Positions 34,206-45,089 of a stretch of DNA of 64,000 nucleotides are shown piece after piece (the stretch's first letter is position 1; every line of letters starts with the position of its first letter). The DNA is from Hyalella azteca (taxonomy: Eukaryota; Arthropoda; Malacostraca; Amphipoda; Hyalellidae), in assembly GCF_000764305.2 (NCBI RefSeq), contig NW_025942128.1, forward strand, positions 306,322 to 370,321. Direction: 5' to 3'. The position numbers and the translations under genes are program-made. Below the pieces are notes generated by a model that saw only the letters and a list, made by a program, of their open reading frames with translations, had not been told where the DNA came from and did not search any database.

Positions 34206-34553
34206 GTGAGTTTGGCACTCAATCGCATGGGCACATGCATGGATTTGTTCAGGTTTATGGGCCTTTTTTACTCACTGCCCATAGTTTGGGACTCAATCGC
34301 ATGGCACATGCATGGATTTGTTCAGAATTAATGCGTTTCTTTTCCACTCAGAGTTTGCTACTCAATCGCTTGGGTACATACATGGATTTGTTCAGATTTG
34401 AAGCTTTTTTCTCACTTACTGTCGTGAGTTTTGGACTCATTTGCATGACGCATTCACAGATTTTTCAGATTTGTAGGCATTTTTTCGGTCACTTTCTATA
34501 GATTGGCACTCAATCGCATGGCAGATGCACAAATTTGCTCAGATTAAAAGGCA
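34206..34553. repeat. ~70-80-bp tandem array (five units before the inserted element)
   Basis: Units start near 34206, 34282, 34351, 34434 and 34501 with GTGAGTTTGGCACTCAATCG-like sequence, then CATGGCACATGCATGGATTT and a GCATTTTTT end. A sixth unit follows the hairpin element at about 34741-34795 (GTGAGTATTTAGCACTCAAT), so the array is interrupted. Confidence 0.9.
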
Positions 34554-34740
34554 TTTTTAGCGCATTTTCTTATTTATTGAAAAAATGCGCTATTGTGCTC
34601 GTCATGTCCGTCCGTCCATCCGTCCGTAACTTCACGTTTTCGTCGATTTTAAGAAGACTTTAAAACTTTACTTAAAATTTATTTATGCATGAGAAAATGC
34701 GCTCTCTGTCACTCACTGCAGTGATTACTGATCTAATTTT
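34554..34740 (+). mobile_element. Short hairpin element, copy D, inside an array
   Basis: Plus orientation. TTTTTAGCGCATTTTCTT is at the left, and GAGAAAATGCGCTCTCTGTC, the perfect palindrome ACTGCAGT core and CTAATTTTTT are at the right. It carries about 45 extra AT-rich bases between CGTTTTCGTCG and ATGAGAAAATGCG, absent from the other copies. Array units lie on both sides, so the element entered an existing array or the array expanded around it. Confidence 0.88.
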
Positions 34741-34795
34741 TTCACTCATTGGCGTGAGTATTTAGCACTCAATTACAGTGCGCATGCTCAGATAG
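34741..34795. repeat. Sixth unit of the interrupted array
   Basis: It follows copy D directly: CACTCATTGGCGTGAGT, then AGCACTCAATTACAGTGCGC and ATGCTCAGAT match the order of the units at 34206-34553. Confidence 0.75.
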
Positions 34796-36316
34796 GCGAT
34801 GAAATGTTCCAATATGTTTCATTATGCAATGTAAAGAGTTGACAATTTTATCTAATATCTTCACTAAAAAGTGATTGGATTTTTATATGAACCCGCAGTA
34901 TATGAACCAACTTTAAAGAATATTATCAGCGAACCGAGTTGTATTCTGTACATTTCATAGTTGTCAAATGGGAGGCTGAGCTCAATAGCACAAAAATTGC
35001 AAATGTATACTTATCAAGTTTACGTCTCCCCACTACTTCCTTGCATTTAAGTTGAGCTTACTTAATATAAGATTAATTTAATTTCAATACTCATCACTGT
35101 AGACGCGCTAACCCTGGACAGGCGCAGGTAATACTCACCTGAAAGAAAATAGGAAATTGTGAGATTTATATGCAATGTTCATGTACAATATAAAATCAAA
35201 TAATTATTTAGGTTACCAGTTGAATATCTAAATAAAAGATCAGTTGCGATTTTTAACAGATGAGACCTCCTTTAGATAGGGGGAATTTGCACGTAATTAA
35301 TTAGAATGCAGACCTTTAATAATATAGAAATAGAAATGCCGACCTAATAATATAGAGAAAAATTTGACGCTGAAAATATCATAGGATTTGTTTGAGTTAT
35401 CCGAGGCTCGAGTACCTAATCCCAAAGACCACAGTCAATGATGCTTAATGTAGATTCAATACTGAAAAAATATATAAATTATTTATTTCACATACCGTTC
35501 GATGAACAAATCTAGAAAAATTCCTATCAAACTAAAAATTTAATCCAAATAGTCTGCATTACCGGAAAACCGAAATTAAACAGCGATAATCTGAGAGGAC
35601 AAATATGTAAGTGGCTAAAGATTTACTTAAACAAAAGCTAATACAAATAAATTCAACTGAATATTTCCATATCCTTCCAACTCCTGAATTTATGTTGGTC
35701 TTGAGAACTGCTCCCGTGGCCCTGGGCCGGCTTTCCCGTGACATTAAATCAGTCAGTTCTGCTATAGTAGACGTGTCAATATTTGTTCATTCCATTCGCC
35801 GAGCTTTCCAAGGCTTCCCGCCAAGCTTCATAACTCTCGCGTCGGAAAGATTCCTTTTTACAAACACGCTGTCTTATGGCCCCGGCGTCCAAGTGGATCG
35901 ATTCTAGAGATTTTCTAATAAATCGGCGCGATGAATTGAGCCTTCAGACAGATGGTCTGTACGAGAAGCTAGACCTGCGCCTCGTGAAAGCCTTGCTGTT
36001 GCTTTTAATGAGGTAGATGGAGTGAGTGCCAAGAACCAGTAAAATGAGTCGCATTTCTCTGCGATAATATTCGCTATGAAATTACTCCCTTGAAGAGTCA
36101 TGATGTCAGCATATTAGTCGAATTTGATGCACCAAGTAACTTTTTCTAAGGTGTGAATCAATTTGGAAGTTCACGCAACCACTGCACAAAATTACGAGAG
36201 AGTTTGTTGACAGATTTTAGTCAGTATTGCACGATATGATCTCTTTTTATGGAACGTATATTATGTCCCATCGCATTGAATGTCAATCAATAAGGCTATT
36301 CCAGGAAATATAATAT
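34796..36316. other. No confident gene
   Basis: AT-rich to about 35640. A plus frame at 35611-35907 is open for 98 codons from a GTG, GC-rich in its second half (PVALGRLSRDIKS), without ATG or clear borders. Confidence 0.45.
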
Positions 36317-36643
36317 ATGAAATTAATTAGTACTGATCAGTATGTTACCGCCTTTTCAACGGTCATAGAGATTAAGTCGCATTTATATAAAACGGCGTGC
36401 TTCATAGTTAGAAAGTATTCAAGACTGCCCTTACTTCTACTCGTCTCTGAATTCTTCTCGTTATGGTACTTCCGGTGCAGTGTCTTACGTCTCAGTTGTC
36501 TCAGACTTACAGTATTGGGGGCATTAATTTGGTTCCTCATGTCCCAGACTCGCAGAATTGGGAACTCTAACTTGCTTCCTCGTTCTTCAGAGCTCCAAGT
36601 CCTTCAGAGTTGCGCCGGCGAGCGGCCGACGTGTAGGGCATAA
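36317..36643 (+). CDS. ATG ORF, 108 residues, low support
   Basis: An ATG frame encodes 108 residues, starting MKLISTDQYVTAFSTV, with a Leu-rich hydrophobic part (LPLLLLVSEFFSLWYF and LRLTVLGALIWFLM). The second half crosses a diverged ~43-bp direct repeat (36497-36583; GACTTACAGTATTGGG versus GACTCGCAGAATTGGG), which may explain why the frame stays open. No domain is recognised. The opposite strand has shorter frames only. Confidence 0.17.
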   Translation: MKLISTDQYVTAFSTVIEIKSHLYKTACFIVRKYSRLPLLLLVSEFFSLWYFRCSVLRLSCLRLTVLGALIWFLMSQTRRIGNSNLLPRSSELQVLQSCAGERPTCRA

Positions 36644-39600
36644 GCTGCTTAGGGGACACCTAAGCTTCTCGTAATTGCAAACATTGAGAAAAGAAACCCA
36701 AACATAGGCAAGCAGTGCCTCTGAAACATTGATTTTGTGATTCTCTGGAAACGAGACCGAACTACTCGGCCTCGGGGGTAGCTTGTGTACCAATGATGCA
36801 CGCGATAATTGTTATCGTTCGACTTCATGAGCGGCAAAATGAATAACTTTCTTGAAAGAAACGATAATAAAGAAATTGATGACTTACGTTCATTATCGCT
36901 GTTCAATTTATTAAATTATTATCCTAACTTTAAACTGGACCAAATTAAATTAGAGAAAAGTACATCTTAATCCATACATCGAATTGAATAGTTTATTTTT
37001 CAGCGATTCAAGCATCAATTTGCTAAGTAATAAACTTAATCGAGGAAAAAATGTCAGATGGCAAACAGGCGCAAATCATTCGTCAGGTGATTCATTGTCA
37101 ATCAATCTCAATCCATAAAAAAAACTCCCCCGAGAAACTCGTGTCTCAGTATTTCACAACACTCCAAGGCTGTAAAAAAAGACGGGTTGCACAGCAATCG
37201 TAACACGGAGTGTAATGTAATCATTCAAACGACATTTTTTTCGCGACACCTAGTCAATTTATTTATTCACCAGGTTGCTGTGTTCTCTGCGGCAAATTTT
37301 TAAGGAACGACACGACGTGAAGTCATTGTTCTTTGGCGCCCTTGAAATGAACGGTCTTCGGAGACTGTGTTATTCAAGTCATTCGAAGTGAACACATCCC
37401 ACGTGTACACATGAATTTCAATGTTTATTATGTATGTATTGAGCTGTTTAAAAATTTCGTGGAAACTCTCTCTCGGTGATATATATGTAAATAAAATCAA
37501 ATGAGCTAACTAGTAATCGATTCTGGTTACAGATTCATCATTGGTCATTCTCAATAGTGAATATTTCGCTTATTTGCTATTATCTAAGTAAATATTCAAA
37601 TATTTTATAACCAATTAGATGCTTTATATGGTAGGTAACGTTTTGATACCCGCGAAAAAATACGAAATTTCTTAATTTTGACCAACTACCAACGTATTGA
37701 ATAATAAATAATTATTGGGTACAAACTCTACATAATTTAATAAATCAATATAAGAGCTTGGTGCACATATACTATGTCACAGTACAAATATTAGAACTGA
37801 AAGTAATCTCGTTAATGAATGAGAGAGAATAAATCATTCGTTAACGATGAAGTTAAAACTACGGTAGATGAACACCAGGAAATGTGGAGAAGAAAAGAAT
37901 CACTTTTTTCAGTTCTCGTCACTCGAAGTTATGAGAAAAGTTGGGTACAATTTTTGTCCTGAGCGTCGCATAAATCGCAGGCAAATACACAGTCCTGAAC
38001 TTTGCTTAACGGAATCAGGATTGATAGGCTTCCTATTCCGAGCACCGTATGCTGGTTACTTGTGGCTGCACTGAAATTCGTCTTCATAGTTTGCCATGTG
38101 TAGGCAGATTTTTTTGTGACCAGCATTGAATACCTTGCATTTTAATCATTATATTATCAGCTTGAATTTTAGGCAGCATAGAAATTTTATTCTATTGCCG
38201 ATCAAGCCCAGGTTGATAGTTGATTCAACCTTCACTTAATGAATGAATAAAGCATTATACATTTCTTTATATTTGGCCAGCATAGAAATGCTTCATGGTT
38301 GCTGATCACATGCAGGCTAATTATTATTGCCTCCAGCTTTAAATATTATTTTCGTTAGTCAAACAATCGCTTTTATTCCAGCCATACAAATAATTCTCAG
38401 ATCAGTTTCCGCATTTCCTTCACAACAAACTAACTACCAATTTTTCCTATTGGAGGCAGTTCATCACATCCTTAATTCGATATTTTGCTTCTAGGAAATA
38501 CAGTCATTTTTAGTCAACATTTAGTCAACATTACATTACTAGTAGTAGTCCACACGACGTTAAAATATGTTTTTTTAATTCGACTTTTTTCAAGCGTTTT
38601 ACTTTGACATATTAAACTAGTGTCGGAACACCGGCAATATTATTATTATTATTCTACGCAGAAGTTATCGCGGAGTCTGGTTTAAACGAACGTTGAGGGA
38701 AGGTTACACATAAGTTTGCTAGCGGGCGAAAAACAAATAGACACGAGAAGGGATGCATATGGATAAAAATGACTAAGTAAAAGATTCTTATGCTCAACGA
38801 AATAGATCCTTCTTATTTGAGCGTCGACGAAACACCAGCTACGTGTCTCAACAACTCATTTCACCCTTGTCATTGATCCATTAGAGAATTATATTAAAGA
38901 TAAAAAGTACTTGGTCTGAAAATAGTTAAAAATTTCAATTTATAAACCGTACGGTTTAATGTTAATCCATCGGGACAGCATTTAATGTACGACATCAAAG
39001 TGAAATGAATAGAAACATGAGCACACATGGAGCGGGTATTTGTATTCAATGAATATATATTAAATGAAGACTAAACCATAGTTCAATAATGTTATTTCCT
39101 ACAGTAACTCGTAAAAATTCATTTGAAACTGCATAATATACAACCAAAACTACCTAAGCAGAGCATTAAGAAATTTAAGTGAAACGCATAAACGATTATA
39201 AATCGCATAGTATTCCAAATTATGGTTAATTCGCCTCAAAAAACGTGCCCGCTTTTTCTTCTATTAGGTAAGAATTTTCAATATCCCACAAACAAATGAA
39301 TATTCACAACTTTTAAAATGCAAAAAAAGTTCTATAAATTGAAAAAAGGTTCAAGAGGATTTATGGAGACGCTTTTAGCCGACATGAATAGAGAACTTTG
39401 CAATTTCACACAAGTCTGGCGCCCGCAGCGACTCGTGTACGCCCGTGGTTTGATCAAACGATATTCCCGGCGACTGGTTTCTTCACTTCTATAGGCGGCC
39501 CAATTTCTTTCCGTAACCCGAAACATTTTAGAATTCGATAGCCGTGCATATGAAATTCAATGACGGGAGTTAAAGCCATTCTTGTTCGCCTTCAGACAAA

Positions 39601-40690
39601 CTACAGACGCCGAGAAGTTTTTTGATGCTGCCGATGGAAAATCAAAATCGAAGATACGTAATTCGAGAGAACTTTGAGCATAAAATTTATCTGTCATATT
39701 AAATATTTTCACTGAAAAACCTAATGAATGAAAGAATTTCAAAAACGAATTTTAGGAAATTAGACGAATGAAGGAATAAGCAAGAATATCTTAGCAAAAA
39801 ATATATATATTCCTCGATTTGTGTTCACAAGAGGAACCCGAATCGTCGATTTCCGTTTCGTTAGCTGAGCTAATAATAAGGAAGAAGAAGAATCTCGTGT
39901 CAACAAATATCACTTTTTTATAAGCTTTTGTTGCAACAACAAAGTTTGATGACTCAGCAAGTAACAAACAAACAGCGTCCGTTAAATTCAGTGGCTTGAT
40001 ATCACTTTCTGACTCGTTCACATCATAAGAAAAATAACATTTATGACGTAAACGTTGATTTCAAAAATGTAAGCGGTGTCAGCGATATTTCAGGGTCACT
40101 GAGGTTGAAGTTAGTGATGATTAAGTAACAAATGTTCTTGGAGACGCAAGGTTTCCACAAAAATTTCATAGCAAATATATCACAATTATGTAATTATGAA
40201 AAAAGTACTTTTAGATGAGATAAGATAAATTTATGTTTTATTGTATGGTTTTAACTTCAACTATCGAAGTGAACTGAAATCGAGTAGCATTACTGATGCC
40301 AAGTAGAAATAACTTAAAAATGACATTGGTCTGCTAAAAAAATATTTTTAAGCGAACATTTTCATTCTTGATTTATTTCCCTCTATAAAAATACTGAGGC
40401 TTCCTACTCATTTATATGGAGGAATAAAGATTTTAATGTAGAGGAAAAGAGGTAAGGAGCAGAGAAACCGATCCAAAATTATCATCTTACTTCTGTACAT
40501 TTCAATTAATTAAAAAAGCGCGATCTTAATGAATCCTCATTTCAGATTCCCCAGAAGCATCGCCAAAAAGTAAGAAAATGAAATATATTCTCGCAGACCC
40601 ATCACCCACCAAACACAACAGTTAGCTGAAATAAATACCACTTGTATGTCCTTTTTTCTATTTCAGAATTAATTTAACGCTTATTCTGAA
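36644..40690. other. No gene seen; one diverged duplication
   Basis: Mostly AT-rich. Near 38170 and 38275 two stretches share GGCAGCATAGAAAT, a TGCCGATCA/TGCTGATCA motif and AGGTTGATA/AGGCTAATT in order, suggesting an old ~105-bp duplication. At 37011 an acceptor-like TTATTTTTCAG leads into a 38-codon frame (reading SSINLLSNKLNRGK), but the frame is also open upstream. A 68-residue ATG frame at 37868-38074 has no motif. Confidence 0.45.
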
Positions 40691-40709
40691 TTCCCAGAAT
40701 GTCTGGGAA
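40691..40709. promoter_or_regulatory. Perfect inverted repeat with STAT-like half
   Basis: TTCCCAGAATGTCTGGGAA has 8-bp perfect arms around a 3-base centre. The left side contains TTCCCAGAA, a match to the STAT consensus TTCNNNGAA. It lies about 30 bp after a strong pyrimidine tract and TTTCAG (near 40665). Confidence 0.3.
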
Positions 40710-40985
40710 AGGAGCAAGGCGTAAAGTCCTTGTTTACACTGCGTAGGTTTGAATGGAAGGGAGCGAACGAAATGTTTAGCCCGTAGGGGACCAGGGACAC
40801 TGCTATTTAAAACAGAACTTATACGATGACAAAAATACTGCTGGTGAGGAAAAAGTTGGAGAGTACGAGTAAACTGACGGAAATAATGATAAATGTGTCC
40901 CATGTAATCACATTTGTTTTGTGTTAATGTTAAATTTGTTTCAAATAAACTCGGTTACACATCTTCAATGGAGACATGATTGTCT

Positions 40986-41151
40986 TTTTAGAGCATTTTC
41001 TCATTTATGGAAAAAATGCACTATTGTGCTCGCCATGTCCGTCTGTCTGTCTGTCTGTCCGTGACTTCACGTTTTCGTCGACGAGCACTCTGTCACTCAC
41101 TGCTCTCTATCACTCACTGCAGTGAGTACTGAGTTATATTTTTCAATAATA
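40986..41151 (+). mobile_element. Short hairpin element, copy E
   Basis: Plus orientation. TTTTTAGAGCATTTTCTC at the left (one change in the arm), GGAAAAAATGCACTATTGTG, a tetramer tract of about six units, TTCACGTTTTCGTCGACGAG, then a local duplication (CACTCTGTCACTCACTG and CTCTCTATCACTCACTG) replacing the right arm. The perfect palindrome ACTCACTGCAGTGAGT and GAGTTATATTTTT end the copy. The right arm GAGAAAATGCGC is lost here. Confidence 0.85.
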
Positions 41152-43247
41152 AGGTCTCTTTAAGGATGGATTCACCCGTCAGGAAAATCGTGCATGCAAG
41201 CTGTGCCCTATTTCCTTAAAAGCATAAAAGAAACCTTGAAGGAAATTTAAGATGAGATGTAAGATTTCACGGCATATTAAGCACTTGTATTTGCCATGTT
41301 AAGGATCCAGAACCTTTAGCAGTTACCTGCTATATACTGCAAGTGAACTGCAATACATGAATACAAAAGTATAGTGGATCCAATTTTAATCCAGTGCACT
41401 TATAGAATCTAAATAATTGACTCTAACCAATTTTTGATACAAAAATTAATTAATAATAACATCTGTACCGTAGAACTGCTAACTTTTTAAGCAGTGTAGA
41501 CAAAATTTTCTTCATATTCACATGTGAACGATTGCACTTTCAGCTTGAACGCCTGAGCAAGTTTGGCGCGGCCAGTAAGGGAGGGCTAGGGGCGGCCAGC
41601 CTCGTGTCGCCCTCTCCTCATTAGCAATCTTAATTACACTTTTCTGTCTGTTCCGACTTGATAGCCCGGGCCAAATTAAAGAAAGATGCCACGGGATAGC
41701 ATCGGTAACGTACACTTTACAAGACGCACTTCCCTTAAATCGAATAATATTAAATACTATGTTCAGTCTCTACGCATATCTTACACTCGCGGTGAAAAAT
41801 ATATTTACGAAAAATATTATATTCATTCAAGAAATTAGCTTGATTTACGATAAAAATATTAATTATATACATATTTAATTATTTAAATTCAATTATTTAA
41901 ATTCAATTAATTGAATTCATAATTGCCATTAATTATGAAATTAATTCACGTTGATAAATTAATTCACGCTGAAGTAAAATACCAAAAAAATCACTTCACT
42001 TAAGTAAAAAATTCCTTTACAAGTTTTTTATTGAGTAAAGAACAATATTGCACAAGGGCTCCGAAAAAATGAACTCGGAATCGAAATGAGCAAATAAAAT
42101 TTCAAAAACTACCCGTAATGCTGGAAACAGAATTGCTGCCAGAAGTCACATTGGGAACATTGGTTCCTTCCACTGCCGTGCCCACCGTTTCTTGACAGAA
42201 CTGCTGTCATCATTTTCATAACTCAACAATCAAGACATTACCATATAAATAGTCTCAAACAATAGCTTTCTACGACCAAAGGAAAAGTGATGTGTCTCGG
42301 GATAAAACTTGATATCGAGCCTGTCCCCATGAAACGAATCTCTGCAACTTTGCTCTGCAAATTCGCAACCAGCCTTCAGGACTTCAGAAAAGGAACAGAT
42401 GCCGAACCTGGAATTTATGGCGAATGCAGTGAGTCTGCACGGCGTTCGTAAACGTGTTAGCGAACGTTAATATAACGTTAAAACGAACGTGTTTAATTGA
42501 TGCACAGTTTATTGAGTAGCCAGGTGATCAATGTAGTTCAGCCGACTAGCTAAAAACACGAAAAGCAAAAATACAGGGGAGGTAAAGGTATATTATTTGC
42601 TAGCTAAATAAAATCTGATCAGCATACGTTGAATGCATTCAAGTTTAATATTGTCATATGAAAATTAGAACGAACCAATGAAGTCTAATACATTTGCATC
42701 CTACCATCCACCATTTACATCATCCACTCAGATATTCATAAAAATCAACAACTCATACAAGTTTCTTCATAAATCGATTTTCTTAGAGAAATCTCAGATT
42801 AATATGTGTAATTAATTTTTAAAAAGCACATGCCATTACCAGTAAATTTAAGGTTAATCTCTCAAGTGCGCCAGACATTTTTCGCACCATGCAAATGCAA
42901 TGCGGGCATTGCTCTCAGCAGAAACTGAATGCAAAGTCCAGTTAAGTGAAATTTGAAGTAATTAAACTCCTCACCTAATCTCGAATGATAATAAAGACTC
43001 AATTAAAAACTTCCGAAAAAACAATGCGAAAAGTGAACTCAGCCCACAAAATACCTCTTATCCCAGCGATCGCCAGTAAACATTCCCAGTATTCCACGTT
43101 TTTTAAAAGAATTTAATAGTTTTTCAATGCTGTTTAAAGCATACAGTTCTGCTATGCAACCATTGAAGGTAAATCGAAAAAGGCTCAATGTAAAGGATTG
43201 CTATCATTTCAAAGATTAAATGCTCATAAATAAGCATTGAATTAAAT
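41152..43247. other. No gene seen; AT palindrome
   Basis: AT-rich with a GC-richer spot at 41520-41720. At 41875-41920 there are repeated AATTCAATTATTTAA motifs and an 18-bp perfect palindrome (AATTCAATTAATTGAATT). Confidence 0.5.
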
Positions 43248-43532
43248 TAATCACGTGTGAATGAATCACGCGTGAATGAATCACGTGTGAATGAATCACG
43301 TGTAAATAAATCGCATGTGAATGAATCACGTGAGAATGAATCACGTGTGAATGAATCACATGTGAATGAATCACGTGTGAATGAATCACGTGTGAATGAA
43401 TCGCGTGTGAATGAATCATGTATGAATATTAATCACGTGTGAATGAATCACGTGTGAATGAATCACGTGTGAATGAATCACGTATAAATTAATCACGTGT
43501 GAATGAATCACGTGTAAATGAATCACGTATAT
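43248..43532. repeat. 15-bp tandem array with twelve E-boxes
   Basis: About nineteen 15-bp units (AATCACGTGTGAATG) run with few indels. Twelve keep the palindromic E-box CACGTG, the class bound by bHLH factors such as Myc/Max, USF and Clock/Cycle. The others are one-base variants (CACGCG, GCATGT, CACATG, CGCGTG, CACGTA). As 15 is a multiple of three, plus and minus frames stay open (61 and 67 codons), reading NESRVNES- and HSHVIHSH-like repeats. I take these as by-products. Confidence 0.95.
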
Positions 43533-44940
43533 GAATCAGTACACATACGAACGAATAAACTCTTACAGTAACCGGAGCATGACAATTTCATCAGTATTTT
43601 CAATAACGAAGGTATAAAATCGACAGTAAGAGAAAATTTTGTAACAAGTATATATAAACTTGAAATTAGATAAACAATTGAAAAAAAATATAATTACTGC
43701 GAATGATTTGTAGGAGGTAAAATTGCAATATGTGGAAAAGTTTTAGCCTCTCTCTTAGATGTTCCTATACATTCAATGTTTACTCATCATGAGAGTAAAT
43801 TTGTTTCAATATTTGTAACTGGTTAATTATCACTATCTCATATCAGGAGAAGTCTTTATAGGATCATACCGCCAGTTAAAAAATACTGCCATTAGCATGC
43901 TTGAGTTAACACAACTCTAGTCATTGCTCATGCTTAAACACGAAGAATTATTTCGTGAGCAGAAACATGCAAGGCAAAAGATGAATGTGAATGCAGTTTT
44001 TTAGCATAACACTCCCTATTTTCCTAACGCTCCCTAAACAATGCGCGAACTATTCAATTTGCAGACACTCGCTGTCGACAATCGATGGACTTGGTCAATC
44101 AGGACGGAATGGACGACACTGGCAATAAAGTCATTTGGCCAAGTCCATCATTCCTGGGACTGTGTTCGCATGACTGACGTGAGAGCTGCAGCGTTAAGCC
44201 GGGGCGGAATGCAGCGAAACAATGCAATTAGTTATCGATGGGATTGATGAACTTACTCCTAAAATGGTTATCGAAGAAATACACGGCCCACGTGTACGAG
44301 TTGGCGCCATGGGCTGTGAATAGCAAAGTAGATTTGCCGGCTGCAGGAATCGTCGGGAAAATAAGTGGTTTCTCACCATAAGCGGTGTTAAGAACGCGTA
44401 TAAAATTTAGTGTTGTTCCGATGAACAAAATAGTGATTGTGCTCGTGCTTCAACTTAGAGTTCAAGACGGAGGTGTATACGTCCATACAAAATTAACGAA
44501 AAACCATGAAACATAACGAGTTCAAAATCGAGGTGCACCAATTAAAATTTACTGAAGTATGGTGGGAATAAATAATGATTCTAATACATATTCCATTGCA
44601 ACTCAATCCTTAACCCAGTCTCCAACGAGTTATGCCTAATGTGTTGAATTAGTTACACGAAATTAATGTCCGCCAAACTCGGGACACACTAGAGCACCGG
44701 GTAATTTTAGGCAAACGGTTACCCACGCATAGCTTGAGCGCGTCAAGGTAATGTGATGACACAGAAACGCAACACCTCACTCGCTTCTGATTACCAAAGG
44801 AAGCACGCACGCCATTTCCATGGCATTACACGTTGCCGAGACTCGGCGGTATTGTAGCTACCGAAGGGCATTCCGCGCCCCGCTGCTTGGCTGCATATCT
44901 TTGTCTTCCTTTAGATAGATAATTGATTCGGCGTCTCCCC
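43533..44940. other. No gene seen
   Basis: AT-rich to 44030, then GC-richer to 44935. A 68-residue ATG frame at 44041-44247 (MRELFNLQTLAVDNRW) and shorter minus-strand frames show no motif or paired splice sites. Parts of 44680-44880 could be conserved non-coding sequence. Confidence 0.45.
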
Positions 44941-45089
44941 TGGGCCTATACTTTCAAAAAAAGTTAAGAGATCGTAAGTTCATCAGCCAATCATTGACGG
45001 CCTTCCAAGCAAAATCCACCAATCATAGACAAGAAAATAGAACATAAGTACTTACGTTCACTTAGCGAGTTTTGAAAGTATGGCCCCAT
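44941..45089. mobile_element. Small inverted-repeat element (MITE-like)
   Basis: The left end TGGGCCTATACTTTCAAAA and, on the opposite strand, the right end TGGGGCCATACTTTCAAAA match with one indel and one or two changes. The similarity continues inward for about 40 bp (GTTAAGAGATCGTAAGTTC versus GCTAAGTGAACGTAAGTAC). The total is about 149 bp with no coding capacity, the structure of a miniature inverted-repeat transposable element. A target-site duplication is not obvious, so the superfamily cannot be assigned. Only this copy was noticed in the window. Confidence 0.75.

Noticed and set aside
37005..37140. Terminal exon after TTATTTTTCAG
   Set aside because: The same frame is open on the intron side too, so the acceptor adds no evidence.
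40665..40720. Exon after CTTTTTTCTATTTCAG
   Set aside because: The best acceptor in the region, but the only open frame closes after 18 codons and lies on a palindrome.
43216..43442. Repeat proteins from the E-box array (both strands)
   Set aside because: The 15-bp period keeps frames open automatically; no independent coding evidence.
43248..43532. CRISPR-like array
   Set aside because: Repeats are contiguous with no unique spacers; it is a simple minisatellite. The same holds for the other arrays.
44941..45089. Minus-strand donor AAC/GTAAGT near 45052
   Set aside because: It lies inside the inverted end of the MITE-like element, so the match is part of that repeat.
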